From positions 62,001 to 126,000 of the forward strand of contig JAVYIG010001595.1 of the NCBI GenBank assembly GCA_035222895.1: a stretch of 64,000 nucleotides of DNA, written 5' to 3'. Below are positions 11,901 to 25,694 of the stretch, piece after piece. Numbering within the stretch: the stretch's first letter is position 1; each line of letters starts with the position of its first letter. This stretch comes from Strongylocentrotus droebachiensis. Lineage: Eukaryota > Echinodermata > Echinoidea > Camarodonta > Strongylocentrotidae. Position numbers and translations under genes: made by a program. Under the pieces are notes generated by a model, which was not told the DNA's origin, did no database searches, and worked only from the letters and a program-made list of their open reading frames with translations.

Positions 11901-14900
11901 CAGTTTAATCTTGGCCATCACAAGAAGTGGGTTATTGATGTAGACAAATGCTCATGTACCCTTTACAACTCTTTTCATGTACATGTATGTTATTACCAAA
12001 GAAGAAAAAAGCCAGTCAATCACTCAATAGTGTCTGACAGTGAAGTCTAGCAAGTAAACGGGTTTCCTTGCATAATTTGAATATGAGGACACTGCTAACG
12101 TTTAAATTTCACAGATATGACATACATGACATATTCATAATTCCTGCAAAGTTCTACAGCATTTGAGGTTGGCTGCAAAAGGGACATAGTACCTTTCTTC
12201 AAAGCTGAGTTCACAAATTTCCCTTTAATTGTTTTTTCTTAAGTTTGATCTTTACTGGAATGTAACCTTCTCTTTCTGGCCCTGTTGGCTCTAAACAGTG
12301 TATGGTGGTTTTATGAGGAATAATTTGTTGTGATATACCTAATGCCATTCTTTTCTTGTCAATGGTGATTGATAACTTTAAATGTGCAATTTGTTTGGCA
12401 TCCAATTTTTTTAGGTCAATGATTGATTGAAGCCAAGTACAAGGGTAAACTGGAGGAAAAAATACACATCACATACTTTTTCTTAAAAGGGCAGTTTGAT
12501 ATTTGCAATTTAACATGCGCTGGCGACATAGTGGTACTAGGGTGATAAACAATATCTACCGTGTTTGGAATGTTTAATAAACATTGACAGGTTTCTGGAA
12601 AAATGAAGTGTGTACAATATGTGTGTGTGTGTTTCAAATAATAAAAATATGGGGAACATGGAAAGTCAGATCTTAATCCTGTCAGTACAGGATTTATTCT
12701 AATGGCTAAATTGATCACTTACAATTCTTCAAATTGGCAACAATAATATTTGTGTTATTTTTCGCTACATGCACTTTGTTGAAATAAAATGTAATGTCTC
12801 TTAAAGGCACTATGTCCCATTTGCAGGCCAAAAAAATGAAAAAGTTAAATTCCAACTGCATTTGAAAGATAATACTAATTTAGAACTTCCCTAAAAAAGG
12901 TGGGGCTTAAAAATGTCTTCAAGTGGGAAAATAAAGACTATTATTTGTCAAATCGACTTTAGGGCTATAGAGCCCAAAAGTAATAGTCTTGATTTTCAGA
13001 CAATTGTACCGAATGGTCATTCGTTTTATGCTGCGCAAAGATTCAATCAGTTTAATCTTGGCGGTCACAAGAAGTGGGTTATTGATGTAGACAAATGCTC
13101 ATGTACCCTTTACAACTCTTTTCATGTATGTAATTTCCAAAGAAGAAAAAAAGCCAGTCAGTCACTCAATAGTGTCAGACAGTGAAGTCTAGCAAGTAAA
13201 CAGATTTCCTTGCATAATTTGAATATGAGGACACTGGTAACGTTTAAATTTCACAGATAGGACATACATGACATATTCATAATTCCTGCAAAGTTCTACA
13301 GCATTTGAGGTTGGCTGCAAAAGGGACATAGTACCTTTAATACAATATACATGTACATGGGTAGGAATGTTGTCAATTTTTTTTTTTAAATTTCCATTTT
13401 TGATTTAAAACCAGTGATTTTAATCTCTAAACATGTTGCCAACTTAGTGATTTTAAAGTTTATTTTCCTTTTTCGTTTTCCTTTTTTCGTTTTCCTTGAA
13501 GCAAGTGTGTTTGTTTATGTTTGAATGTGTTACTGCAATGAACACCGAGTATGTACAGAGGAAGCTAGGTACCGGCTGACAAATATGACAGACGATAAGG
13601 CGCTTGGCTATTAAAAGCTGCAGAAGCATATGTGTGGTGATGCTGTCTGGTCCAATTATATTCATATCTGCGTCCCTTTTCTACGGGAGACGTGGCTAGT
13701 GCTGATTAGAAGCGTCGTCAGTCATCACACTAAAGTCGTTACTCGCCTGTGAAATGCATTAACTTCATTTTTGTTGTCAATAGTCGTTCCATCTCTGTAC
13801 TGTACCTCTCTTATTCTTGCTATTTTAATCTTCCTTGTTTTATCTTCCTTGTTTAGTTGCCTTGTTTGTATTCAAGCCCCCTCTCTCTCTCTCTCAATTC
13901 CTCTGCTCTTGTCAATATGTTCCTTCTCCTTCTTCTTGGTTTCTACCACCTTGCATCAATATTCATTTACAGTCAGACATACACACAAGGTAACACAAAC
14001 ATCCTCTTTTTAATATTTCCTATGCATTTTGTCCATGCACATACATGTGTACATATTGTCTGTTTGTAACATGTTTGTAGCAAAAGGGCATCAAATACCA
14101 TTTTTACCCAGAGTTAATGCACCTCTGGCTCCAAAGAAATATTCCTCATACACCCTGTAGGCCCTATTGGATGTTGTACTCGACTCTTTATATTTCTTTT
14201 TTTTTCTTTTTTTCCTTCTCTCCTTCCCTCTCTCTTTCCTTAAAGGGATAGTCCACCCCAGGAATTGTGACGTATGTTGCGAGCTGCCTTCTTATTTCGC
14301 AGACATTCACTTTCGCTTTCACTTTCATTCATGATTCGTCGTGTCAGTGCGATAACAGTGTACCGCGAGCGAAAGTGAATGTCTGCGAAATAAGAAGGCA
14401 GCTCGCAACATACGTCACAATTTCGATACTATCGGTTATTTTTTGGTGATCGTTTCATGCCCATGTAACGCATTTGCATTTGGGGGGCGGCTGATTTTCG
14501 ATAAAAAAGTCAATATATCTTCGTTATGTGATCATGGATTTTAATGAGACTTGTATCATTCTTCATGGTATTATTAGGTCTATATCGTCAGCTAAAAAAA
14601 ATCCTGGGGTGGACTTTCCCTTTAATGCATTGTACAGTGTATGTCTTCATCATCTCTTTTACACTGCATACATGTAGATGTAAATGTAATGTCTCACACA
14701 GATTGGTAACATACCATTTTTCCACTTTGCCAACAACATGTTTTGCACTATGAAATCAATTAAAAGGCATTCCACTCTCAAGTTCATGCGCTCTGAATAC
14801 GCAATGATATCAATTCGCTCTTCACCTGCACTCCAAGTGTGTGCGCATTTCAACATTCAGACCATGTTTTATAGTGCCTATATATAGAGTCAATTTACAT

Positions 14901-17900
14901 GTATTTCATACTCCGGCGGTGTGGTCATGAGATGGCTCATACACGTCACTAGTGATACAAATGAAAACAAATTGGTCATCAATTTTCTCTGGGCCAAGGG
15001 AATTGAAATCAATTATTTGGAATACGGCATTTGGGTGTCTTGATCAATCAGCCTTCCCACTTGAATTCATTTGATACATGTTTTGTAAGTTGGATATAAT
15101 TCACACCAGTTTATGCAGGCTACTACATGTACAGTACATCCATAGATACAATGTACAGTGTATGTTCTTCCTGCCTTTTATTAAAGATAAAGACCAGTTC
15201 TGGTCATGCGTTTGCATTGTGAAAGAAACGTTGTGGAATCGATCAAAATGATAAGAAATTTGGCCCAGTCTTCGTAAAGTTACAAGCACTGTACACAGAA
15301 AGATGTATATGGGACTACCCACACGTGCACGACATGGCGTTTATCTCTCACATACCAATAGATAAACTAATTTACCAAATATATCAATTATTAGGCGGTT
15401 TCCCGGCAATTTTTTTATCATATACAGGTATTAGTCAAAACATATTCTTTCACATGATTGGTAATAAGAGCTTCCATTTCATTTTTTGAAATTGGGGCAT
15501 TTCCAATACTGGTCTTTATCTTTAATCATTGGATACTCCAGGTACTGCTGTGAAACAGCCATTACAATGCTTTTGAAACGAAAACAAATTGATCATCAAT
15601 TTTCCATCGCCCAAGGGAATTGAAATCAATACTTGGAATATAGCATTAGGGTGTTTTGATCAATCAATCTTTCCATCTGAATTGGTTCATCAATTGGATA
15701 CATGTATATTCCCACTCAAAGTCTATGCACATTACGTGTATGTTCATTTCGTCCTTGTTTTCACGAAGTGACGGTAGCGAGGAAAATCGTAACGCAAAGT
15801 GAATGCAATTTTTTTTCACTACCGTCACTTCGTGAAAACAGTGACGATTTGTACCTGTGGTTCTTCTGCCTTTTCAAAACATTCAATACTGTGGCATATC
15901 CTTGTGATACGGCCATTACAAGGTGTTGCAAATGAAAATAAATTGATAAGCAACATTCTATCGGCCTGGGAAATTCAATCAATCTTTTGGAATACCACAT
16001 TACTCTTTAATAAAGTGTGTGCAATTTACTACATTTCATATGATGTTCCTTGTGCCTTGTCAAAACACTAGGCGGTACATTACAATGTGTTGAAAATGAA
16101 AACGAATTGATCAGCAACATTCTATTGGCCTGGGGAATCGAAATCAATCTTTTGGAATACAGCTTTACACTCTTAAAGTATGTGCATATTACTTTATTTC
16201 ATACAATGTTCTTTCTACCTTGTCAAAACATTTGATACTCGGGCGGTATGTCACAGTGTGTTTGCAAATGAAAACAAATTGATCAGCAATGTTCTTTCGG
16301 GCCAGGGAATTGAAATTGATCTCTCGGAATACAACATTAGGGTGTTATGATCAATCATACCTTCCATTCGAATTGGTTGGTGAATTGGATATTTATACTT
16401 GCAGTACAGTGTATATTATGCACATTACTCAATTTGTAGATACATTGTACATGTACATGTATATGTTACATATGCCTTGGTAAAATTTGATCTCAGTGTA
16501 CATGTAGTCCTTACATGTACCTTGTGATACAGCCATTACAATGTGTTGCAGATGAAAACAAATAGATCAGCATATTTCATTTAGCCCTGGGAATGGAAAC
16601 CAATCATAGATTTATTGCTTGTACAATCATTCATGTCTTGAATCTTTCCTGTCAGCTGTGAAATAAATGTCTTCATAATGTCAGATCATGGCCACACAAT
16701 AAATTCCTGGTTCTTCAATAATGAACATGAAACAAAGGTCAACCATGTATCCTCAAGAGGCCTGCTTCATCAGCTCGAGTTTGCCAAATAGCTTGATATT
16801 TTTGATTCAGGAAATTAGCCCCAAGTTACTACCCGCGTCTTCTTCATTTTAAAACTTGAGACTCAAGCTCAAGAAATTAGCTTGAGAACTTTTTGCTCAG
16901 TGTTTGTGCATAGTGTGAGTCTTCAGGCTGGTGAAGACCGACCGGACAAATAGTGGGCTATTTTGCATACTAGCCCAATAGATTTTTGGAAAAATTTCTG
17001 AGCAAATACCTATCAAATAGCCTGCTATTTCGTGATCGGGCTGATTTGCAGAATGAGAAATTGCAGGCTACCGGTATTTGGCAAACTCGAGCTGATGAGG
17101 ACAGGCCTATACTAGTTTCACCAAACTGAATGCCCTTCAACATCATTTAAGGGCCATGTGTTTACACCAGTAGACAGTAGGCCCATTAACACATCCCAAA
17201 CAACATTTTGAAAAAGCGTCAAATTTTTGGACTAACATTTACACAACTGGAAAAACCCATTAAAAACATCAAAGTTTGCTCATATCAATTTGTTGGTGAG
17301 TATAGTGTGCATGCGCCACTTGTCGGTCTCTCGTGAGCAAAAATTGGTGTCTTACCAAAGTTTGCATTTGCACTGCAAAAATCGGTGAAACTTCGGTAGG
17401 CATTTAAAACAAAACATGCCTCGTCCTTTATGCCTGTAGTTGCTATGCTATGCAACTGTGAGAAAAATCAGTGATTTTTATTGTTGCAGTGTACATGTCA
17501 ATGCCGCTAGTAATGATTAATCAAGTAAGTAAGTTTTGCCAGGCAGCCTCCGTCTCTCTGTATAAAATATGACAAATGAAGTTAATGAACCATATTTAGA
17601 TGAGAAATTGACAGAAAGACTACTGTTAGTTCATACATTGTAGCCTTGTAATTGGCTAATTTGATAATTAAAATGCTCTTTTACACAGTCTGCCCGATCA
17701 CATTTGATACGAAAAACAGGTTGATCATTAATGTTCCATCAGCCCCAGGAATTGAAATCAATGTTTTGAAATTTGAATACAGCATTATAGACTGTTTTGA
17801 TCAATCAGACTTTCTAATTCTATTTTAAAAGACTTCCAAGTAGAGTTCTGTCTGAAATTGTTTGCCGAGAGCCAGAACGGATTAACTCTACATTTGTTGT

Positions 17901-20606
17901 AAACACATTTATAGTGAATTCTTATCTTGCTCTCAACATATGATATTATGATTTTTTAGCTACATGTATGTATTCTACATTGTGTTGACATTCATGTATG
18001 CATGTGGCATTAGAGAAAGGAAATTGAAGCTATCCATTTCGATTAAAACAGAAATGCATGTTATACCAAAATCACAATATAGAATTAGAACAGCAGACCT
18101 CAACTATGCAATATATGCATGTATCAAGAAGTGAACGGTTTCTTTAAAGGCAATGTTTAGCAATACCAAATCTGAGATACATGGCCCTACGTGTTATCAG
18201 TGTGATATGGTGTAATATTGAAGTCCTAAAAGAGAAATTGCTTCAAAATGATTTTGAAGTGCTTCAAAACAGTAAAACATCTTTGAGTGACCGGTTATAC
18301 CATACCAGTACTCATTTTCCCCAATAGACTAGTGTTATGAAACCGTTGGGATAACGGTTTTTGAAATTTCGAATTTCAATCATAAATATCTTGATAATCA
18401 AACTTGTGATCGGCTTGTAAAAGTCATGTGATTCATTTCTGACCTATTAAAGGTTTATAATTAAGATTGCAGCATGAGCAAAATCCAGGATTTTGTTTCA
18501 GAATCAGAGACAAAGATACCCCATCCCTTTAATAATGTTCCAAAACCGCAATGCACCGGCAATACAGTAGTTTGCTATACCATTTTTTAAAAACTCCAAA
18601 CGGGGAAACAAGATGAAAATCGAAAGATTTATCATCACCGCCTCCTCCTTTTCTGAAGGAAAAGAAATAGAAAGAGAAGCATCATAAGAAAGTGGGAGAG
18701 CAAAGAGTGAGAAGATAAAGGAGGATATAAGAAAGCAGGAGACTCTTGCATAATTAAGTATTTTATTCCTAGAAATGTTTTTGTGATATTTCCTTATTGT
18801 TTGATATCCTAACATTTCCCCCTTTAATGATGCACCTGCTATGAAAGTTATACTTGTGCTTTTCTCATTTGTACATTATGCTTCCGTTTTGCTCATTTAT
18901 TATTTTATGAATAAAGAATCCTTTTAGTAGACTCTCTTATAAAGTCGTTGATGTTTTATTGATGGATATAATTTGCAAGAGAACTGAAACTGAATATTCT
19001 TTTTAAGGCTTGTTCACATACATGTACGGTGTGTTAAACGCAATAGCAGAATATTTAAACTACTTTTTGTTTGTATGTAAGTGAATGACAAGTGTGGCCG
19101 TAAAAAAAAGTATCTAAGCATAACAATGGCTTCTCATCGTACTTACCTGTACATTTATGCATCGATCTATCTTCAAAGATGCAGAAATGTGAGGCGCAAT
19201 ACACCTTTGCTGCAAGTTTTTTTTTAAGGAGGTTGTTTTACCGCGTCATACTTATCCGTAGGGGAACGAGGCTGTAAGATTCTTGTACATGCATGTACAC
19301 AGTATAAAGCCGTATATGCACTCCTCCAGTAGACCATAGGAAATCAGATACCTATCTCATTACACAGTCAGAACAGAGGAGTCTCACCCCATTTTCGTGC
19401 TGAAAAGTTCAAGAGGCATATTGGTTATTGAAGGAGACTTCATCCTCCTTCTCAAATGGCTGCACTACATGAAATATTAAAATGATGCTTTTAACCACAC
19501 AGAACACTGTATTATTGTACTTTTAATACCCTGTCACACTTTGGTCACACTGCCAGACTGACTCTAAACTAGTGGCGGATTCATTCAAGGGGCACAAGGG
19601 CACATTCCTCCTCCCCTCCCCCCTCCCCCCCCCCCAAAAAAAAAAAAGAGGGGAAAAGGGAGGAAGGAAAGGAGAATCATGCACTGATGATTTTTTTTTT
19701 GGGGTCAGAAAATTTTGTAGCCAAAACGGGACACCAAACGTTGATGAATATTTTGGAGGCTCTTCTCGCCCCCCCCCCTGCACCAGTGAATCCTGGATCT
19801 GCTGCTGCCAAACTAACCAACAACATTTAAGATAACAATTGTTTGCCCTGTCTGTTGTAGAGACGTTTTCTATCTTGCTGGTATGACTAGGGTATCTTTA
19901 AATGTATGCATGGAGGTACTTCTTCAAGAAAGTTCAAGCGGCATATTGTATCTACTGGTATCCATACTGAATTTTCTCCCTTTTCTTCCCTCTTTTCTTT
20001 CGATTGCGTAGGTGTAAGCGAAAGAGCTACCCTCCCGTCTCGGAGCTACCCAGTACCAGCATCGTCATCGTCTTTCACAACGAAGCGTGGAGCACCCTAT
20101 TACGGAGCATCCACAGTATCATCAACCGCTCACCGAGGGAACTCCTCACCGAGATAATACTTGTTGACGACGCCAGCGAAAGAGGTGCGTAAGAAACTTG
20201 AGTCGGGCTATCAAGTCCGTCACCGAAAAAAGCATTCAAGAGTGACGTTGGCCGATGGAGCTGGGCTGAGGGTGAAGATTTCCCTTGGGTGGGAGAGAGA
20301 GAGAGAGAGATTGAGAGAGTATCATACCTTGTTAGGCAATCATGGAATGTATTTATTTTAGGAACCATCAGGGAACTTATCCCATTAGTAAGTGATTTGT
20401 GTAAGAGCGGCCTGTGGTATTATTGTAGGAGACTATTGTAGGAGCATTGGAAGGACACTTGAGTTCAGATAGCTTGTGTTAGAAGTGAAACAGCCAAGTG
20501 GCAATCAATGGATCAAACATTTTCCCACATACTGTACATGAACATGTTCATGTTTGGGAGTCTTGTTATTAAAGTTTCTCTCTCTCTCTTTCTCTGTGTG
20601 TGTGCG

Positions 20607-20653
<47 letters not shown>

Positions 20654-23600
20654 GTCCCTGTTTCTCTCTTTCTCTCCCCCTCTCTCTCTAGTGTTTTTAG
20701 ATAGTCTAATAAAGTTTCCTTGCTCTCTCTCTCTCCACCTCACCCTCTCCCAGTCTTCCTCTCTTTATATTCAATGGAAATGGATACAAAATGAAATACA
20801 ATTCAAGAGTTTTAATTTGCCATTACAAAATGCAAGGGTTAGGAGGAGAAGAAGTTTTAGATCAAGGGGAACTAGCAGGAGGAGAATAAAACAAATCAGA
20901 AAAGTGCAATTTAATGAGCAAAAAAAGAAGGAAGTTGAAAGAATCAAAGGGGAATGGGGAAAGAAGGTGAAGGAAGTACATGGCTGAGGAGTGGGATGAT
21001 GGATGTTTTGAAAGCACACACTATTTGCGGTTGATGAAAGCTCCTTTTAGACTCTTTATGCTGGTTTATATCATGAATAATCAATTGCTGAAAATGTCAA
21101 GAGACATCTAGCCAGAGAGCAGTACAAGCATGGTGTACGGAGGGATTAAATCTGATTCTTGATAGGCATGCAGGGAAGATCCTCCCATGGGAATACAGAA
21201 CTATGCTTGTTTATTGATTTGATTTGATTTGATTTTTGATATGGTTTGTTATATTCAAAGGTTGTGGTTTGATCCCCGACACGGCAGTAATGTCCTTTGG
21301 CAAGGCATTAATCTACATTTGCCACTCAATACCCTAGAGAGAAATGGGGATCCTGCAGGATGACGAAAGCACTTGTGTTAGTAATTGCCAATGCCCTAAC
21401 GGTGACCAAATGGTAGGAATACTCCCCAGGGCGAGTGGAGATGGTGCACATTGTGTGTGAATGAATCTGATGACTGGGGTAATAATATCTATAAAGGGCT
21501 TATAGACAGTATTCCGTATTAAGTGCTATATAAATCCAGATTATTATTATTATTATATGCTCTACAAACAGGAAAGACTTTTCTTAATGTTGTCTATTTC
21601 TTCTTCTCAACTACAGATTTTCTAGGGCAACAGCTAGATGATTATGTCAAGAGGTTACAGGTTCCCGTCCACGTGGAGCGGATGGGGACGAGGAGCGGTC
21701 TAATCAGGGCGCGGCTGAGAGGGGCGTCGGTAGCCAAAGGTCAAGTGTTGACCTTTCTGGACGCCCATATAGAATGCACAGAGGGATGGTTAGAACCACT
21801 CATGACCAGGATAAAAGATGACAAGTAAGTGGAAACTTTGGTTTTTACTAAAGGTGTGATCGTTAAACGGAAGGTTGATTTTTATTTGTTTTTTTATTTA
21901 AGAATGAATGGTAAAAGAAAGCAAAGTTGAGGGTCTTTTCTCCTTTCAAGCTGTTGATTGGTTTAAGCACATGTGATGAAATAGAGGATTAGAGTTAGTT
22001 AGAGAGAGAGAGAGAGAAAGAGAGAGAGGGGCAGACAGACAGAGAGAGAGAGAGACAGGCAGACAGAGCGAGAGAGGGAGAAAGAGAGACAAAACACAGA
22101 CCTAGACAGGGAAACAGAGTGAGACGTCAATTTGTAAACACAAATGTTGGCCTTTCTTTGTAGAAAGCAAGAAACTGAATACCAATACACCTGTAGTGAT
22201 GTTTTTAAAGACAACTTTTGTGCCCCAATAATGCTTATTATAGCGACCATTTTCAAACATTAATTCTTGAGGGGAGAGAAAAAAAAATTGCCAAAAAGAA
22301 GGATAGAAACAAAAATACCGCATCCATATTTTACACTGTGAAAAGTTACCCTCCAAATCTTTCATATCAAATTACAGCAAAATACAGTGCGTCCCAGAAA
22401 AAAAAGGAAACCCCAAAACAAACAAATATTATGAACAAACTATGAGCTGTATAATTATGATCCCTCGTTTTTCATAACTTAGAATTGACATGCTTTTAAA
22501 AATACATTGATGACATGACGTGAAGGAAACCTATACTTTCAAGGCGAATGAGTTGATTGTTTTCATGTGCTTCTTTTGATACTGAGAGCAAGGTGATTGC
22601 CATCATTAAATAAAGGACGGGTTATTTTGTTGATTGTGAAGGTAAAAAAGGGCACATTCAATTTTGTACATAAATGTTTCTGCATGGTTTTTAGCATTTG
22701 TCAGAACTACAACTTTTTAAAAGAACAAAACAGACAGTTTGGTGATTTATCCACACGAATCAAAGTAAGAGGCATACATTTTGATGATGGGGAAAAGTAT
22801 GGCCCAATGGACACATAAAGCAGAATTAAAATATCAGAATATGTGACTTTTCTCTCAGGATGGGCACCATTTTCAAGTTACCGATATACAAATGACATCT
22901 TTTTTCTATTGTTTAAGGGAAACCTGTGGTTGTTGTACGGCAGGGTGCTACAAGAATTTGTTTCACCACTTGCCCTGTCGGGCAAGTGGGTTTTCAATTT
23001 ACTTGCCCAAACAATATTTCCACTTGCCCAAAACTTTAAAGCGAAAAACCATGAAAACAAAACAACAACGGCTTATATTCTGGGGGTCTCGATACTATTA
23101 TCAAAATGACTCGCTCGGTCGGATCTTGAGACCGCAGTAATAAATTGAAAACGAGACAAAAACATTCATCTGATTTATATGAGCAGCGAGTTTTAAATAA
23201 TATGTTCACAATCATTAACAGTCATTATGAATAAATATCAAACATTTGACTTTTTGTACTTACTAGAAAATCCCTGTTGTTTATTCCATTCCGATTCGCA
23301 CGTGTTCATTTCCCTAGAATAATGACGTCATATTTGGCGTGATTCAACCAATCGGCAATCAGAGAATAGCAAAGGCCTGTCGGTGCGGCCTGCAGAGCTA
23401 GAGAGAGAGAGCGCGAATAAGCTCGCAGCTGGTACGATCGCGCTAGCTGTCTCTAGCTAGCTCACGGCCGGCCGTGCGTGGAGGCGGAGCGGCATTCATG
23501 GCTTGAAGTGTCACTGTTGCATGCGCGCTGAGCTAGCTGAGCTGGCTAGCTGTCTGTGAAGTTTTTTCGAAATCGGAACGATCGCTTTTTTGCTTCTGGA

Positions 23601-25660
23601 TTTTGACGACGGGTAAGAAGTTGACGGGTGAATGGTAGAGTTCTTGGACACTAGGAAATTACTGTAAAAGTATCACTTGCCCGAATCGGGCAAGTGATAA
23701 TTTGATTTACTTGCCCGACGGCTCAATTTGGTTGCCCCGGGACGTCGGGCAAGCGGGTTTGTCGCGCCCTGTACGGTATGCCTATGTCATCCGGGAAATG
23801 GGTATTCCCCCTATTGTTTTACTAACTACTTATTTAAATGCATGTTATCCCACTGTTGTTTCATTTGACAGAATTTTATTACTACATTATGAAAAGCAAG
23901 AAAATATCTTTTAGCTCATACCTTTTTCATACCGTCCTCTACACCTATTTTATTTAAAGCAAATCTGACTGGATTGAAGGCTAATTGCTAATCAGGGCTG
24001 AGAGAGTAATTATCTCATATTAGATGATCCATCCTGGATATTCTCATCTGTGTAGAGACCACCATTAGGCCTATCTATGTTTAACATATCATCCCCTCTC
24101 CCCTCCCCTATCAATACAGTTTAATTTGAGATTCCTAGAGCTATATGTATTCCTATTTATAACATTAATAGACCTCTCTATTAATTTAACATATCATCCC
24201 CTCTCCCCTCCCCTATCAATACAGTTTAATTTGAGATTCCTAGAGCTATATGTATTCCTATTTATAACATTAATAGACCTCTCTATTAATTTAACATATC
24301 ATCCCCTCTCCCCTCCCCTTTCAATACAGTTTAATTTGAGATTCCTAGAGCTATATGTATTCCTATTTATAACATTAATAGACCTCTCTATTAATTATGT
24401 TTGCCAGTGTGACATGAGATATTTGCCTAATTATAAAGTAGAAATCATCACAGCCTTTACTCAAATGCTTATTTCACGGGCTCTAAATATCTGGATAGAA
24501 ATGTTGAGATTTTAAATTGCCTGATTGGGTAAATAGTCTTTGGACCATCCCCCTGTCCACACACAACATTTTCCGTGATTAGCTATACTGTTTCGCGATA
24601 GTGATACCGTTTCGCGATAGTTTTACGATGAAATTGTGTGTGTGGACGCTCACTAACGATACGTCGTATAACGAAACTAGTCTAACGAAACGCAGGTTTG
24701 GGCATCGTTTCGAACTGAAACTCAATAAAGAATCACGCCTAATCACGGAAAATGTTGTGTGTGGACATGGGGAGTGTAACTAGTGTAACTAACTGGGCGG
24801 GGCTTAACGTGACCTCGAGCGAAAGGAGACCAGACTGTAGAGTTTCAGGATTACTTTCTTCTGTTTATGGACATCCTTGAATTTATATGATGATTATTTA
24901 TATGATGATTATTTATATGAAGTTTCTTGTGTGTGGACACTTTGGAATTTATACTATGATTCTTTATACGACGTTTCGTTATAGAGTTTCGGGATAAATT
25001 GTTTTGTGTGTGGACACGCTGTAAATCTACTCTGAAATATATGGGAGCATTAATGCTATTGGTCATAATTGAAGAGACCTTCAATTTAAGAATAATCTTT
25101 TCATCGAGGTTATTGATTATAGGCCTATTACTCTTCATTTATGGCATATTAGTTTTTCTTTCTCTCTGTATACATGTATATCTCACTCCTCTTTCCCTTC
25201 ATCTTTGTATCTCTCTCACTCTCTTTTCTCTCTCTCATTTTTTTTCTCTCTCCTAAATTTCCTTTGTCTCCCCCCTCTCTCTATATCTCCTCCTTCCCTT
25301 CCATTACCCCACTCTCTGTGTATCCCTGGCTCTCTCCCCCCCCCCCTCTCCCTATCTCCTCCCTTCCATTTCTCTCTTCCTCCATTCTTCCCTACATCTC
25401 TCTCTCTTTCTCCCTCCCTCCCTCCCTCCCTCCATCTTGCTCCCTCCCTCTTTTCTCTATCTCTCTCTCCCTCCCTATTTCTCTAAACGTATCCTTCCGT
25501 CCTCTCCACCTACATGTATCCCTCCCTCCTCTCCACATATTCCTTTCTCTCTCTCTTTCTCTTCATCTCTCCAAGAGTCTCCATCCTTCTCTACTTCTCT
25601 CCATCCTTCTCTTCTTCTCTCCATCCTTCTCTTCATCCCACTCTCCTGCCTCCCTTCATC

Positions 25661-25694
<34 letters not shown>

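Larger units (their letters stand above)
14950..16620. repeat. Array of diverged repeats ('aattgatcatcaa' family)
   Basis: A motif of the form 'gaaaacaaattgatcatcaa ... aagggaattgaaatcaat ... ttggaata.agcatta ... tgatcaatca' occurs near 14960, 15580, 15935, 16100, 16270 and 16550, with a further copy at about 17700-17815. The central copies are about 170-180 bp apart. MITE B1 and a 21-bp hairpin interrupt the array. Confidence 0.75.

Noticed and set aside
17090..17106. CTGATGAGGACAGG, resembling a hammerhead ribozyme core
   Set aside because: It is part of the inverted end of MITE M, and no GAAA core with matching stems follows at the right distance.
18144..18532. TTAA-bounded stretch as another piggyBac-type MITE
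   Set aside because: Beyond AGG the two ends do not match, so the bounds may be coincidental.
24126..24515. 129-codon frame with a 35-residue repeat
   Set aside because: Produced by a 105-bp tandem DNA repeat; no protein family likeness.
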